DNA of 29,690 nucleotides, from assembly GCA_035296905.1 (NCBI GenBank), contig DATHAA010000018.1, positions 1-29,690 on the forward strand, read 5' to 3'. Below the pieces are notes generated by a model. The model did no database searches and had not been told where the DNA came from. It saw only the letters and a list, made by a program, of their open reading frames with translations. Positions 1 through 7,738 of the stretch are shown here, in pieces; within the stretch, counting starts at the first letter, position 1, and every line of letters starts with the position of its first letter. The position numbers and the translations under genes were made by a program. Origin of the DNA: DATEOR01 sp035296905 (GTDB taxonomy: Bacteria; Actinomycetota; Thermoleophilia; Gaiellales; Gaiellaceae).

Positions 1-337
1 TGATGTAGTTCAGCATCTGGGCCCAGGCGGCCCCGAAGCTGACGAGCTCGTTAAAGGCGTAGCGCGCAAAGCTGGACGACCCGCCGGCCTCCGGGTAGCG
101 GACCGTCCCTTCGGCGTAGGTCGCGGCGGTCGCGGCGAAGATAATCCCGGCGAGGATGAAGACGAGCGGCGTCAGGCCGAGGGCAAAAGCCGCAGTGACG
201 CCGAGCGCGTAATAGATGGACGAACCGACGTTGCCGTACGCCGTGGAGAAGAGCGCCGGAGTCCCGAGCACCCGCTCCAGGCCCTGCGATCGTCGCCGCC
301 GCCGGATGACGCCCCGCTGTCGCTCGAAGGCGCTCAC
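1..337 (-). CDS. APC-family amino-acid permease, N-terminal part (runs off the left edge)
   Basis: The minus strand from a GTG at 337 reads through to base 1 without a stop, giving 112 residues. After a basic cytosolic N-terminus (RQRGVIRRRRRSQG) comes LGTPALFSTAYGNVGSSIYY, the first-helix unwound glycine/serine substrate loop typical of the APC superfamily. A hydrophobic helix (FALGLTPLVFILAGIIFAAT) and the TYAEGTVRYPEAGGSSSFAR segment, characteristic of amino-acid permeases, follow. It should be an inner-membrane amino-acid transporter. The substrate cannot be told from this fragment, and the remaining helices lie outside the window. The start has only a weak Shine-Dalgarno. The gene is divergent from the small gene at 388, with about 50 bp between them. 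Confidence 0.85.
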   Translation of the reverse strand, partial: MSAFERQRGVIRRRRRSQGLERVLGTPALFSTAYGNVGSSIYYALGVTAAFALGLTPLVFILAGIIFAATAATYAEGTVRYPEAGGSSSFARYAFNELVSFGAAWAQMLNYI

Positions 338-387
338 AGCTCGATCGGCCACACTAACTCAAGACGGAGACGTCTAAGAGGAGTGAG

Positions 388-873
388 ATGGGAAAGTTGC
401 CCTGCTGGCTCGGCTGGCCGCCGGGCCACCTGTACGAGTCGGTCACGTACCGCGACCCGGTCTCCGGTCGCTGGCGCGCGTACGCACGCTGCCTCCGCTG
501 CGAGCACCAGCGGCGCCTCTCTGTCGGAGACCGCAAGCGTCCCGCCAACTTCCCCGGCAACCCGCTCGCCACGCTCCTCGCCTTCGGGTCGCGGCCGGCC
601 GACGCGACACCGGGGATCGAGCCGGTCGCCCCGCTCGGCTCCATGGTCGTCGAGGTGCCCCCGACGGGCGACAAGCTCGAGATCAGGGCCGCGCTCGTCG
701 CCTGGGGCCCGTGGCGCGGCGCCACGGTCTACTGCGCACGCCGGCTCGGGACCGGCCGCCGAGCCGCCTCACGCGACCTGCGCGCTGCGGTCGCGCGGGC
801 GTCGGATGCACAGGAGCGGGCCTCCTGGGTGGAGGATCTCGCGCGCCAGCTGGAACACGAGCTTGCTCCATAG
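388..873 (+). CDS. Hypothetical protein with a possible Cys-x2-Cys zinc knuckle
   Basis: The ORF encodes 161 residues, and its ATG is preceded by a clear AGGAG four bases upstream, which makes this frame more credible than the overlapping minus-strand and +1-frame ORFs. The N-terminus (GKLPCWLGWPPGHLYESVTY) and a CLRCEHQRR motif near residue 37 place three cysteines in the first 40 residues, compatible with a small metal site. The middle is hydrophobic-polar mixed, and the C-terminus is Arg/Ala-rich and probably helical. I recognise no family. It ends five bases before a good -35 element (TTGACA at 878) for the downstream amino-acid operon, so it is a separate transcription unit. Confidence 0.5.
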   Translation: MGKLPCWLGWPPGHLYESVTYRDPVSGRWRAYARCLRCEHQRRLSVGDRKRPANFPGNPLATLLAFGSRPADATPGIEPVAPLGSMVVEVPPTGDKLEIRAALVAWGPWRGATVYCARRLGTGRRAASRDLRAAVARASDAQERASWVEDLARQLEHELAP

Positions 874-877
874 GGGG

Positions 878-906
878 TTGACAGGCCCGTGAGGTTTACG
901 CAGACT
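878..906 (+). promoter_or_regulatory. Probable sigma-70-type promoter of the leu-ilv-thr operon
   Basis: TTGACA at 878-883 is a perfect -35. After a 17-base spacer comes CAGACT at 901-906, which keeps the A2 and T6 of an actinobacterial -10 (TANNNT) but not T1. The predicted transcription start, about 912-914, falls almost directly on the GTG at 916 that opens the leader-peptide ORF, so the leader could be translated leaderless. The element is identified by pattern and spacing only. Confidence 0.5.
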
Positions 907-915
907 TGGCCAATC

Positions 916-1014
916 GTGCAGGCACGAGCGACAGCGTTGCCCGCCACCGGTTTGGCCGGTCTGGCGTCGCTCGGCCTCCTCGCCATTCTCCTCATCGCCA
1001 TTCTCCCCCGCTAA
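916..1014 (+). CDS. Leu/Ile-rich leader peptide upstream of leuA (candidate attenuator)
   Basis: A 32-codon ORF starts at GTG 916 (an in-frame GTG also exists at 889). Its C-terminal end reads LGLLAILLIAIL followed by PR and a stop, so 9 of 12 consecutive codons encode Leu or Ile. The peptide sits between a probable promoter and leuA, the usual place for ribosome-mediated attenuation of branched-chain amino-acid operons. The stop codon TAA lies in the loop of a perfect 7-bp hairpin (1003-1021), which also fits a regulatory leader. No ribosome-binding site is evident, and if the promoter at 878-906 is right the message would start only a few bases before the GTG. A membrane microprotein is the alternative reading, because the same stretch is hydrophobic. 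Confidence 0.6.
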   Translation: MQARATALPATGLAGLASLGLLAILLIAILPR

Positions 1015-1098
1015 GGGGGAGGACGCGACCACGCGCCCTTTAGAAGGCGCACATGCCGACCGAAACGACACCCGAGGTGCGTCTCCGTTTCGGGGACG
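1003..1098 (+). promoter_or_regulatory. Three consecutive hairpins between the leader peptide and leuA
   Basis: Hairpin 1: CTCCCCC (1003-1009) pairs with GGGGGAG (1015-1021) around a loop that contains the leader-peptide stop. Hairpin 2: GCGCC (1033-1037) pairs with GGCGC (1046-1050), extended by two inner A-T pairs past a bulged C. Hairpin 3: CGTCTCC (1080-1086) pairs with GGGGACG (1092-1098) with one G-T wobble, ending two bases before the leuA Shine-Dalgarno. In addition, CTCCTC at 976-981 and again at 988-993, inside the Leu codons of the leader, is complementary to GAGGAG of the leuA ribosome-binding site (1105-1110). No U-run follows any hairpin, so a classical intrinsic terminator is not evident and control of translation initiation is possible. 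Confidence 0.45.
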
Positions 1099-1112
1099 CC
1101 GAAGGAGGAGCA

Positions 1113-2264
1113 GTGGCAGCACGCAGGATCACGATCTTCGATACGACGTTGCGCGACGGGGAGCAGTCCCCGGGCATCGCGCTGCAGCCGCATGAGAAGG
1201 CGGAGGTCGCCACGCAGCTCGAACGCCTCGGAGTCGACGTCGTCGAGGCCGGCTTCGCGGTCTCCTCGCCGGGCGACTTCGAGGGCGTGAGGGCCGTGGC
1301 GGCCGCGGTCGACCGACCAGCGGTGGCATCTCTCGCCCGCACCCGCAAGGAAGATATCGACGCCAGCGCGGAGGCGCTCGCCGACGCGAGACGCTCCCGC
1401 ATCCACGTTTTCATCGCGACGAGCCCCATCCACATGGAGAAGAAGCTCCGCCTCGAGCCCGCCGAGGTGGTCGAGCACGCCCGCTGGGCGGTCGGCTACG
1501 CCAACGCGAAGGCGGACGAGGTCGAGTTCTCCTGTGAGGACGCGACCCGCTCCGACCCACGTTTCGTCGCCAAGGTCTGTCACGAGGCGATCGAGGCCGG
1601 CGCGACCACGATCAACCTCCCCGACACCGTCGGCTACTGCCTGCCGGAGGAGTACGCCAACTTCCTGCTCGAGGTCCAGCACCTCTGTCCCGAGCTCGAG
1701 GAGGTCTCCCTCTCCGTCCACTGCCACAACGACCTCGGGCTCGCGGTCGCCAACTCGCTCGCCGCCGTGCGAGCCGGCGCGACGCAGATCGAGGCGACCA
1801 TCAACGGGCTCGGCGAGCGAGCCGGGAACGCGGCTCTCGAGGAGATCGTCATGGCGCTTCGCGTGCACCGCGACTCCTTCGAGACCGAGACCGGCATCGT
1901 CGTCGGCGAGATCGGTAAGACGTCGCATCTTGTCGAGAAGTTGACGGGCTACAGCGTCCAGCGCTGCAAGGCAATCGTGGGCGCGAACGCGTTCGCCCAC
2001 GAGGCCGGCATCCACCAGGACGGGATGCTGAAGGACGCCGACACGTACCAGATCATGGACCCGACCGAGCTCGGGCTTGTGATGACCTTGCCGCTCGGAA
2101 AGCACTCCGGCCGGCACGCGTTCGCGCTCGCGTGCTCGGACGCCGGCATCCAGATTGTGGGCGAGGAGCTGAACGAAGCATTCAAGCGCTTCAAGCAGCT
2201 TGCCGACCAACGTAAGCAGGTCACGCTTTACGACGTCTTCGAACGGGAGGCCGCCGTCCCATGA
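1113..2264 (+). CDS. leuA: 2-isopropylmalate synthase (short form, no C-terminal regulatory domain)
   Basis: Condenses acetyl-CoA with 2-oxoisovalerate in the first committed step of leucine synthesis. The DRE-TIM barrel is clear: FDTTLRDGEQSPG at residues 9-21, metal ligands in VHCHNDLG, INGLGERAGNAALEE, and the LeuA-type hinge NAFAHEAGIHQDGMLK and LGKHSGRHAF. I chose GTG 1113 (383 residues) because AAGGAGGAG lies just upstream. An in-frame ATG at 1053 adds 20 unconserved residues and has no such site. The protein ends shortly after the hinge with KQVTLYDVFERE, so the roughly 120-residue leucine-sensing LeuA_dimer domain of the usual 500-residue enzyme is absent. Homocitrate synthases are similarly short, but the hinge motifs and the operon argue for LeuA. 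It overlaps the next gene by 4 bases (ATGA). Confidence 0.92.
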   Translation: MAARRITIFDTTLRDGEQSPGIALQPHEKAEVATQLERLGVDVVEAGFAVSSPGDFEGVRAVAAAVDRPAVASLARTRKEDIDASAEALADARRSRIHVFIATSPIHMEKKLRLEPAEVVEHARWAVGYANAKADEVEFSCEDATRSDPRFVAKVCHEAIEAGATTINLPDTVGYCLPEEYANFLLEVQHLCPELEEVSLSVHCHNDLGLAVANSLAAVRAGATQIEATINGLGERAGNAALEEIVMALRVHRDSFETETGIVVGEIGKTSHLVEKLTGYSVQRCKAIVGANAFAHEAGIHQDGMLKDADTYQIMDPTELGLVMTLPLGKHSGRHAFALACSDAGIQIVGEELNEAFKRFKQLADQRKQVTLYDVFEREAAVP

Positions 2265-3190
2265 GAGCCCGTCGCTACAAGATCGCTTGTCTCGCCGGCG
2301 ACGGAATCGGCCCTGAGCTAATGGCCGAGGCCAGCCGCGCCGTCGAGGCCGTTTCACGCCTGCACGGGTTCGCCGTGGATGAGGCGCACGTCCCGTTCGG
2401 AGGAGACGCGGTCCGCAGCTTCGGGCATCCGCTTCCCCCCGCCACGCGGATCGCGTGCCGCGAGGCGGATGCGGTGCTCATCGCCGCCACCCGCGAGCCG
2501 GCGCTCGAGGGCGTCAAGGCGGAGCTCGACCTCACGTGGCGCGTGACGCGCGTGCGGCTCGCCCCCGAAAGCGACGTCGCGCTCGTCAGCCCGGTTGCCG
2601 AGGACGCCGAGCAGGTCGCCATCGAACGGGCCTTCCGGCTCGCGCGCGAGCGCCGGGCGAAGGTGACCTCCGTCGGCACGAGCCAGGAGTGGTTCGCAGC
2701 CGTTCAAGCCGCCACCGAGCGGCACGAGGGCGTGATCGTGGAGCACGTTCCCGTCGAGTTGGTCCTCCCCGTCCTCGCGGCAGATCCGGGGCGGTTCGAC
2801 GTCATCGTCACGCAGGAGGTCTTCGCCGAGGCCCTCTCCAACATGGCAGCCTTCGCCCACGAGGACGTGCGTATGGTCGCCTCCGGCCGCATGTCCGCGA
2901 GCGGCGTGGGGATCTTCGGCCCGACCCACGGATCCGCGCCCGAGATCGCGGGCCAGGGTGTGGCCAACCCGATGGCAATGCTGCTGGCCGCATCCGTCAT
3001 GCTCGGCGAGGGGCTCGGCGAGCGCGCCGCAGCAGAGACGCTCGAGCGCGGCGTTTCCAGGGCGATCGGAGACGGCGTGCGCACTCCGGACATCGTCGAG
3101 ACCGGCGCGGCCGCCACGACCCGCCAGTTCATGGACGTCCTTCTCGCCGGCCTCCCCTCGGCAAGGCGGGACACGGAGTTCGCCGCATGA
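2261..3190 (+). CDS. LeuB/isocitrate-dehydrogenase-family paralogue lacking catalytic residues (probable pseudoenzyme)
   Basis: The 309-residue protein has the family's N-terminus (CLAGDGIGPELMAEA) and the cofactor-side loop GPTHGSAPEIAGQGVANPMA, so the fold is a beta-decarboxylating dehydrogenase. Compared with the true LeuB encoded at 12534, it has lost the active site: LRAELDVYANLRP becomes KAELDLTWRVTRVRLAP, the segment with VRELVGGLYFGE and the catalytic Tyr is missing, SVDKANVL (Lys) becomes SVGTSQEW, VDNAAMQL (Asp) becomes VPVELVLP, and the metal-binding FGDILSDLAA becomes FAEALSNMAA. The reading frame is intact, GC-biased and translationally coupled on both sides to leuA and ilvB (ATGA overlaps). 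That argues for selection, not decay. A regulatory or structural role in the pathway is possible, and so is a different substrate. No function is assigned. Confidence 0.8.
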   Translation: MRARRYKIACLAGDGIGPELMAEASRAVEAVSRLHGFAVDEAHVPFGGDAVRSFGHPLPPATRIACREADAVLIAATREPALEGVKAELDLTWRVTRVRLAPESDVALVSPVAEDAEQVAIERAFRLARERRAKVTSVGTSQEWFAAVQAATERHEGVIVEHVPVELVLPVLAADPGRFDVIVTQEVFAEALSNMAAFAHEDVRMVASGRMSASGVGIFGPTHGSAPEIAGQGVANPMAMLLAASVMLGEGLGERAAAETLERGVSRAIGDGVRTPDIVETGAAATTRQFMDVLLAGLPSARRDTEFAA

Positions 3191-4911
3191 AGATGCTCGG
3201 CTCCGACGCGATCCTGCGCTCGCTCGAGGCCGAGGGCGTCGACATTGCCTTCGGAATCCCCGGAGGCGCGATTCTGCCGCTCTACGACGCGTTCGCCCGT
3301 GGTTCGAACGTCCGCCACGTCCTCGCCAGACACGAGCAGGGCGCCGGCCACATGGCCGAGGGCTACGCGCGCGCGTCGGGCAGGGTCGGCGTCGCGATCG
3401 CCACCTCGGGCCCCGGAGCGACGAACCTCGTCACTCCGATCGCCGACGCGTGGATGGATTCCACGCCGCTCGTCGCCATCACCGGCCAGGTGCGCACGAA
3501 CCTCATTGGTACCGACGCCTTCCAAGAGACGGACGCCGTCGGCATCACGCTCCCGATCGTCAAGCATTCGTGGCTCGTCCAGAACGTGGAGGAGCTGCCC
3601 GGAGTCCTGAAGGCGGCCTTCCACGTCGCCCAGACCGGGCGCAGCGGGCCCGTCCACGTCGACATCGCCAAGGACGTGCAGGAGGCGGAGTTCGACTTCC
3701 GCTATCCCGACGATGTGGACCTCCCCGGCTGGAAGCCGCCGGTGCGCGTCCACCCGCGCCAGATCGCGGCGGCCGCGGAGGCGCTCGCGGCCGCGGAGAA
3801 GCCCGTCCTCTACGCGGGCGGCGGGACGATCAACGCCGGCGCGTGCGCCGAGCTTCGCGAGCTCGCCGAGGCGGGCGGCATCCCCGTCATCACGACCCTG
3901 ATGGCGAAGGGCGCGTTCCCCGACTCGCACCCGCTTGCATACGGGGCGCCCGGCATGCACGGCTCGAAGTGGGCGAACTGGGCGATGAACAAGTGCGATC
4001 TCCTCGTCGCCGTCGGGTCGCGCTTCGACGACCGGGTCACGGGGAAGCTCTCCGCCTTCGCTGCCGGCGCGAAGGTCATCCACCTCGACATCGACTCCGC
4101 GGAGATCGGCAAGCTCCGCCGCGCGGACATTCCCGTCGTCGGCCCGCTGAAGGTCGCCCTCGGCGAGCTCGCCACCCAGGTGCGGAAGCTCCGCGCCTCG
4201 AACGGCAAGGGCCCCGAGGCCTGGCGCCGGCAGATCGATGCCTGGCGCGAGGAGTTCCCGTACCGGTACGCGAAGAGCGACACGCTCAAGCCGCAGACGG
4301 TGCTCGAGTCGCTGCGCGACCTCACCGCCGCCGGGCGCGACGACGTCATCTGGACGACCGGTGTGGGCCAGCACCAAATGTGGGCGATGCAGTACCTCGT
4401 CTGCGACACGCCGCGCTCCTTCATCACCTCCGGAGGCCTCGGGACGATGGGCTACGGCGTCCCCGCCGCGGTGGGCGCGAAGGCCGCCCGCCCGGACTCG
4501 ACGGTCGTCTGCGTGGACGGCGACGGCTGCTTCCAGATGACGTGCCAGGAGCTCGCGACGTCCGCCCTCGAAGGCCTTCCGATCGTCGTCGTGATCGTGA
4601 ATAACGGCTGGCTCGGGATGGTGCGCCAGTGGCAGGAGATGTTCTACGACGAGCGCTTCGCACAGACGCACCTGACCCACCAGGTCCCCGACTACGCGCA
4701 ACTCGCCGAGGCGTATGGCGCCGCCGGCTTCACCGTTTCCTCCGAAGACGAGCTCGAGCCCGCCCTCGAGGAGGCCCTCGCCTGCGGTCGCGCCGCGGTC
4801 GTGGACGCCCGCGTCGACCCGGAGGAGAAGTGCTTCCCCATGATCCCGGCGGGCGCGGCCGCACTCGACGTGCTCGAGTTCGATGCCGACGAGGAGCGGG
4901 TCGAGGCATGA
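3187..4911 (+). CDS. ilvB: Acetolactate synthase, large (catalytic) subunit
   Basis: ThDP-dependent enzyme that joins two pyruvates, or pyruvate and 2-oxobutyrate, to make acetolactate or acetohydroxybutyrate for Val/Leu and Ile synthesis. It has 574 residues, the normal length. Visible features are the N-terminal ThDP-activating Glu50 in ARHEQGAGHMAEGYAR, the SGPGATNLVTPIADAWMDS segment, the AHAS-type GSRFDDRVTGK stretch in the middle FAD-binding domain, and the C-terminal ThDP/Mg motif beginning GDGDGCFQMTCQELAT near residue 443 and ending in NN. The start ATG at 3187 overlaps the stop of the preceding gene (ATGA). A longer in-frame ORF extends upstream to 2455, but it lies within the previous gene and is not conserved. 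The regulatory subunit gene follows immediately, again with an ATGA overlap. Confidence 0.96.
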   Translation: MKMLGSDAILRSLEAEGVDIAFGIPGGAILPLYDAFARGSNVRHVLARHEQGAGHMAEGYARASGRVGVAIATSGPGATNLVTPIADAWMDSTPLVAITGQVRTNLIGTDAFQETDAVGITLPIVKHSWLVQNVEELPGVLKAAFHVAQTGRSGPVHVDIAKDVQEAEFDFRYPDDVDLPGWKPPVRVHPRQIAAAAEALAAAEKPVLYAGGGTINAGACAELRELAEAGGIPVITTLMAKGAFPDSHPLAYGAPGMHGSKWANWAMNKCDLLVAVGSRFDDRVTGKLSAFAAGAKVIHLDIDSAEIGKLRRADIPVVGPLKVALGELATQVRKLRASNGKGPEAWRRQIDAWREEFPYRYAKSDTLKPQTVLESLRDLTAAGRDDVIWTTGVGQHQMWAMQYLVCDTPRSFITSGGLGTMGYGVPAAVGAKAARPDSTVVCVDGDGCFQMTCQELATSALEGLPIVVVIVNNGWLGMVRQWQEMFYDERFAQTHLTHQVPDYAQLAEAYGAAGFTVSSEDELEPALEEALACGRAAVVDARVDPEEKCFPMIPAGAAALDVLEFDADEERVEA

Positions 4912-5420
4912 CGCACACACTCTCTGTCCTCGTCGAGAATCGCCCGGGCGCTCTCGCTCGGGTATCGAACATGTTCGCCCGCCGCGGGTTCAACATCGAG
5001 AGCCTCGCGGTCGGCCCGACCGAGCGCCCGAACGTCTCGCGCATCACCCTGAGAGTCGACTGCGCCCAGGAGTCGATCGAGCAGATCGAGAAGCAGATGC
5101 ACAAGCTCGTGAACGTCCTGCGCGTGAACGAGCTCGAGGCAGGCGAGGCGATCGAGCGCGAGCTCTCCCTTCTCAAGGTAAATGCGCCCGCCGACCGGCG
5201 CGGCGAGCTGCTCGCGCTCGCCGAGGTGTTCAACGCCCGGGTCGCCGACCTCGGGCCAAACGCGATCATCTTCGAGGTCGTCGGCTCACCGGAGGAGCTC
5301 GACTCGTTCGAGGAGCTCGTCCGCCCGCACGGCCTCAAGGAGCTTGCGCGCACCGGCCGCATCGGCCTCGCCCGGGCGTCCACGGCGCGCGCGCCCAAGC
5401 GTCAACACGTACTCCGCTAA
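4908..5420 (+). CDS. ilvN: Acetolactate synthase, small (regulatory) subunit
   Basis: The 170-residue protein begins with the diagnostic ACT domain of IlvN/IlvH: LSVLVENRPGALARVSNMFA, then RRGFNIESLAVGPTE and the VSRITLRVD strand. A second half (VNAPADRRGELLALAEVFNA, then AIIFEVVGSPEELDSFEELV) matches the C-terminal domain that activates the catalytic subunit. The ACT domain binds valine in studied enzymes and gives feedback inhibition. Length is typical (about 160-175). The ATG overlaps the ilvB stop, which suggests stoichiometric synthesis of the two subunits. The C-terminal tail (ARASTARAPKRQHVLR) is basic and unconserved. Confidence 0.95.
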   Translation: MTHTLSVLVENRPGALARVSNMFARRGFNIESLAVGPTERPNVSRITLRVDCAQESIEQIEKQMHKLVNVLRVNELEAGEAIERELSLLKVNAPADRRGELLALAEVFNARVADLGPNAIIFEVVGSPEELDSFEELVRPHGLKELARTGRIGLARASTARAPKRQHVLR

Positions 5421-5433
5421 GGAAAGGAACCTC

Positions 5434-6444
5434 ATGGCAAGGGTCTACCGCGAAGGCAACGTCGATCTCCTGAACGGCAAAGTCGCCGTCATCGGCTACG
5501 GCAGCCAGGGGCACGCGCACGCGCTGAACCTGCGCGACTCAGGTGTCGACGTCGAGGTCGGCCTGCGCCTCGGGAGCGACTCGTGGTCGGCCGCGGAGGA
5601 GGCCGGGCTGAACGTGAAGGCGATTTCCGCCGCCGTACAGGGCGCCCGGCTTGTCGCGATCCTCCTGCCCGATCATGTGCAGAAGGGTGTCTTCGAGCGC
5701 GAAGTCGAGCCAAACCTCGAGCCCGGTGCCGCGGTTCTCTTCGCGCACGGCTTCAACGTCCACTTCGGCGAGATCAAGCCCGGCGCGGGCCACGACGTGA
5801 TCATGGTCGCGCCCAAGGGCCCCGGCCACCGCGTGCGCCAGCTCTTCGAGGCCGGCGCCGGCACTCCGGGCCTCGTCGCCGTCGCCCAGGACGCGAGCGG
5901 CGACGCCCTCGACCTCGCGCTCGCCTACGGTACCGCGATCGGCTGCGGCCGCGCGGGCATGCTCGCGACGACCTTCGCAGAGGAGACCGAGAGCGACCTC
6001 TTCGGCGAGCAGGCCGTTCTCTGCGGCGGCGTCTGCGCGCTCATGCAAGCCGGCTTTGAGACACTCGTGGACGCCGGCTACCAGCCCGAGATCGCCTACT
6101 ACGAGTGCATCAACGAGATGAAGCTGATCGTGGATCTGATCTACGAGGGCGGCTTCTCGTACATGCGTCACTCGATCTCCGACGTCGCCGAATACGGCGA
6201 TCTCACCCGTGGCCAGGTCATCGTCGACGAGCACGTGAAGACGACGATGAAGAAACTGCTCGAGGACATCCGCAACGGCTCGTTCGCCCGTGAGCTGATC
6301 GCGGAGGAGGATGCTGGGCGGCCGCGCTTCACTGCCCTCCGGCGCATGGCCGCCAAGCATCCGGTCGAGCAGGTCGGACAGGAGCTTCGCGACCTCGCCG
6401 GCCGCGAGGGTCTCCTCGGCCAGGAGGCTCATGGCGTCCGTTGA
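5434..6444 (+). CDS. ilvC: Ketol-acid reductoisomerase (class I)
   Basis: Isomerises and reduces acetolactate and acetohydroxybutyrate to the dihydroxy acids. The 336-residue length fits the short class I form. The Rossmann motif GYGSQGHAHALNLRDSG lies near residue 23, and the beta2-alphaB loop GLRLGSDSWSAAEEAG resembles NADPH-preferring enzymes. The knotted helical domain keeps the acidic metal ligands in AEETESDLFGEQAVLCGG and YYECINEMKLIVDLIYEGG, and the C-terminal YMRHSISDVAEYGD. The start has a good site (AAGGAAAGG). Its last 14 bases overlap the next gene, hom. Confidence 0.96.
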   Translation: MARVYREGNVDLLNGKVAVIGYGSQGHAHALNLRDSGVDVEVGLRLGSDSWSAAEEAGLNVKAISAAVQGARLVAILLPDHVQKGVFEREVEPNLEPGAAVLFAHGFNVHFGEIKPGAGHDVIMVAPKGPGHRVRQLFEAGAGTPGLVAVAQDASGDALDLALAYGTAIGCGRAGMLATTFAEETESDLFGEQAVLCGGVCALMQAGFETLVDAGYQPEIAYYECINEMKLIVDLIYEGGFSYMRHSISDVAEYGDLTRGQVIVDEHVKTTMKKLLEDIRNGSFARELIAEEDAGRPRFTALRRMAAKHPVEQVGQELRDLAGREGLLGQEAHGVR

Positions 6445-7738
6445 CGTTCCCGTCGCCCTTCTGGGCTACGGGACCGTCGGGTCGGCGGTAAACCGACTCC
6501 TTCACGAAAGCGCTGACGACATCGAACGCGCCACCGGCCACCGCCTGCGCGTGGTCAAGGCGCTCGTCCGCGACCCGGAGAAGGAGCGCGCGTACCAGCC
6601 CGATCCGGAGGTCCTGACGACTGACTTCGCCTCGATCATCGAGGACAAGTCGATCGCGCTCGTGGCCGAGGTCATGGGCGGCATCGAGCCGACCGGCGAA
6701 TACGTCCTCGATCTCCTTCGGGCGGGCAAGCCGGTCGTCTCCGCCAACAAGCAGCTCGTCGCGCAGCGCGGCGCCGAGCTCTTCGAGGCTGCGTCCACCG
6801 GCGGCGTCCAGCTCCGTTTCGAGGCGAGCGTCTGCGCCGCGATCCCGGTGATCAAGGTGCTGCGGGAGGCGCTGGTCGTCACGAACGTTCACCGCGTTCT
6901 CGGCATCGTCAACGGGACGACCAACTTCATCCTCACGGAGATGGAGCGCGGCGCCACCTACGACGAGGCGCTCTCCGAGGCGCAGTCCCGCGGATTCGCA
7001 GAGGCCGACCCGACCGATGACGTCTCGGGGGCGGACGCGGCGGCGAAGATGGCCATCCTCGCGACGGTCGCCTTCGGCTCGCGCGTCACGCTGGCCGACG
7101 TCGACTACGAGGGCATCCAGGAGCTTGCGGCGGACGACATAGAGGCTGCCGGGGAGATGGGCATGACCGTCCGACTCGTCGGCGCAGCAACCCTCGTCCA
7201 CGGCCGGCTCGACGTACGCGTGCAGCCGGCTCTCGTCGACCGGCAGCATCCGTTGGGCGCAGTCGCGGGTGCCTTCAACGCCGTCATGCTCCAGGGCGAC
7301 GCCATCCGCGAGATCACGCTCGAGGGCCCGGGCGCCGGCGGCATCGAGACGGCCTCTGCCGTCGTCGCGGACATGGTCTCGATCATCGGCACGACGGGCA
7401 CCGGCTTCCTCCAGAACGACGCGTGCTGGCGCACCGTCGAGCGCCTCGATCCGGGCAAGCTTCGCTCGCCCTTCTATGTCCGCATCGAGGTCGAGGATCG
7501 GGCTGGCGTGCTTGCCCACGTCGCCCTCCGCCTGGCCACGCACGGCGTGTCCATCGCACGCCTCGTGCAGAAGCAGGTCAACGGCTCGGCGACACTTCAC
7601 ATCGTCACGCACGTGGCGCCCTCCGGCGACCTCGACGCCGCGCTCGAGGAGATCGCCGAGCTCGAGGAGTCGAAGGCTCCTCCCTCCGCTCTACCGGTGA
7701 TCTCAGACCGCGGCGTTCCCGGCCTCGGCTGGGCGTGA
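6431..7738 (+). CDS. hom: Homoserine dehydrogenase with C-terminal ACT domain
   Basis: Reduces aspartate semialdehyde to homoserine, the branch point to threonine and methionine. The 435-residue protein starts with a Rossmann NAD(P) motif (VALLGYGTVGSAVNRLL), has the SANKQLVAQRG catalytic-region segment, the VLGIVNGTTNFILTEME substrate motif and GFAEADPTDDVSGADAAAKM, and ends with an ACT domain (FYVRIEVEDRAGVLAHVALR) that in relatives gives threonine feedback. ATG 6431 has AGGAGG six bases upstream, inside the end of ilvC, so the two genes overlap by 14 bases. Placing hom inside an ilv operon is sensible because threonine feeds isoleucine synthesis. Confidence 0.95.
   Translation: MASVDVPVALLGYGTVGSAVNRLLHESADDIERATGHRLRVVKALVRDPEKERAYQPDPEVLTTDFASIIEDKSIALVAEVMGGIEPTGEYVLDLLRAGKPVVSANKQLVAQRGAELFEAASTGGVQLRFEASVCAAIPVIKVLREALVVTNVHRVLGIVNGTTNFILTEMERGATYDEALSEAQSRGFAEADPTDDVSGADAAAKMAILATVAFGSRVTLADVDYEGIQELAADDIEAAGEMGMTVRLVGAATLVHGRLDVRVQPALVDRQHPLGAVAGAFNAVMLQGDAIREITLEGPGAGGIETASAVVADMVSIIGTTGTGFLQNDACWRTVERLDPGKLRSPFYVRIEVEDRAGVLAHVALRLATHGVSIARLVQKQVNGSATLHIVTHVAPSGDLDAALEEIAELEESKAPPSALPVISDRGVPGLGWA

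Noticed and set aside
354..725. Minus-strand 123-codon ORF between the permease and hypothetical gene
   Set aside because: It is antisense to the plus-strand gene at 388, which has a ribosome-binding site and a more protein-like composition.
1053..1112. ATG 1053 as the leuA start
   Set aside because: The 20 extra residues are unconserved in character, there is no ribosome-binding site there, and AAGGAGGAG precedes GTG 1113. The 1053 ATG lies in the hairpin-rich leader.
2455..3186. Long upstream extension of the ilvB frame
   Set aside because: It is Arg/Ala/Gly-rich, lies in another frame of the LeuB-like gene, and the AHAS N-terminus starts at 3187.
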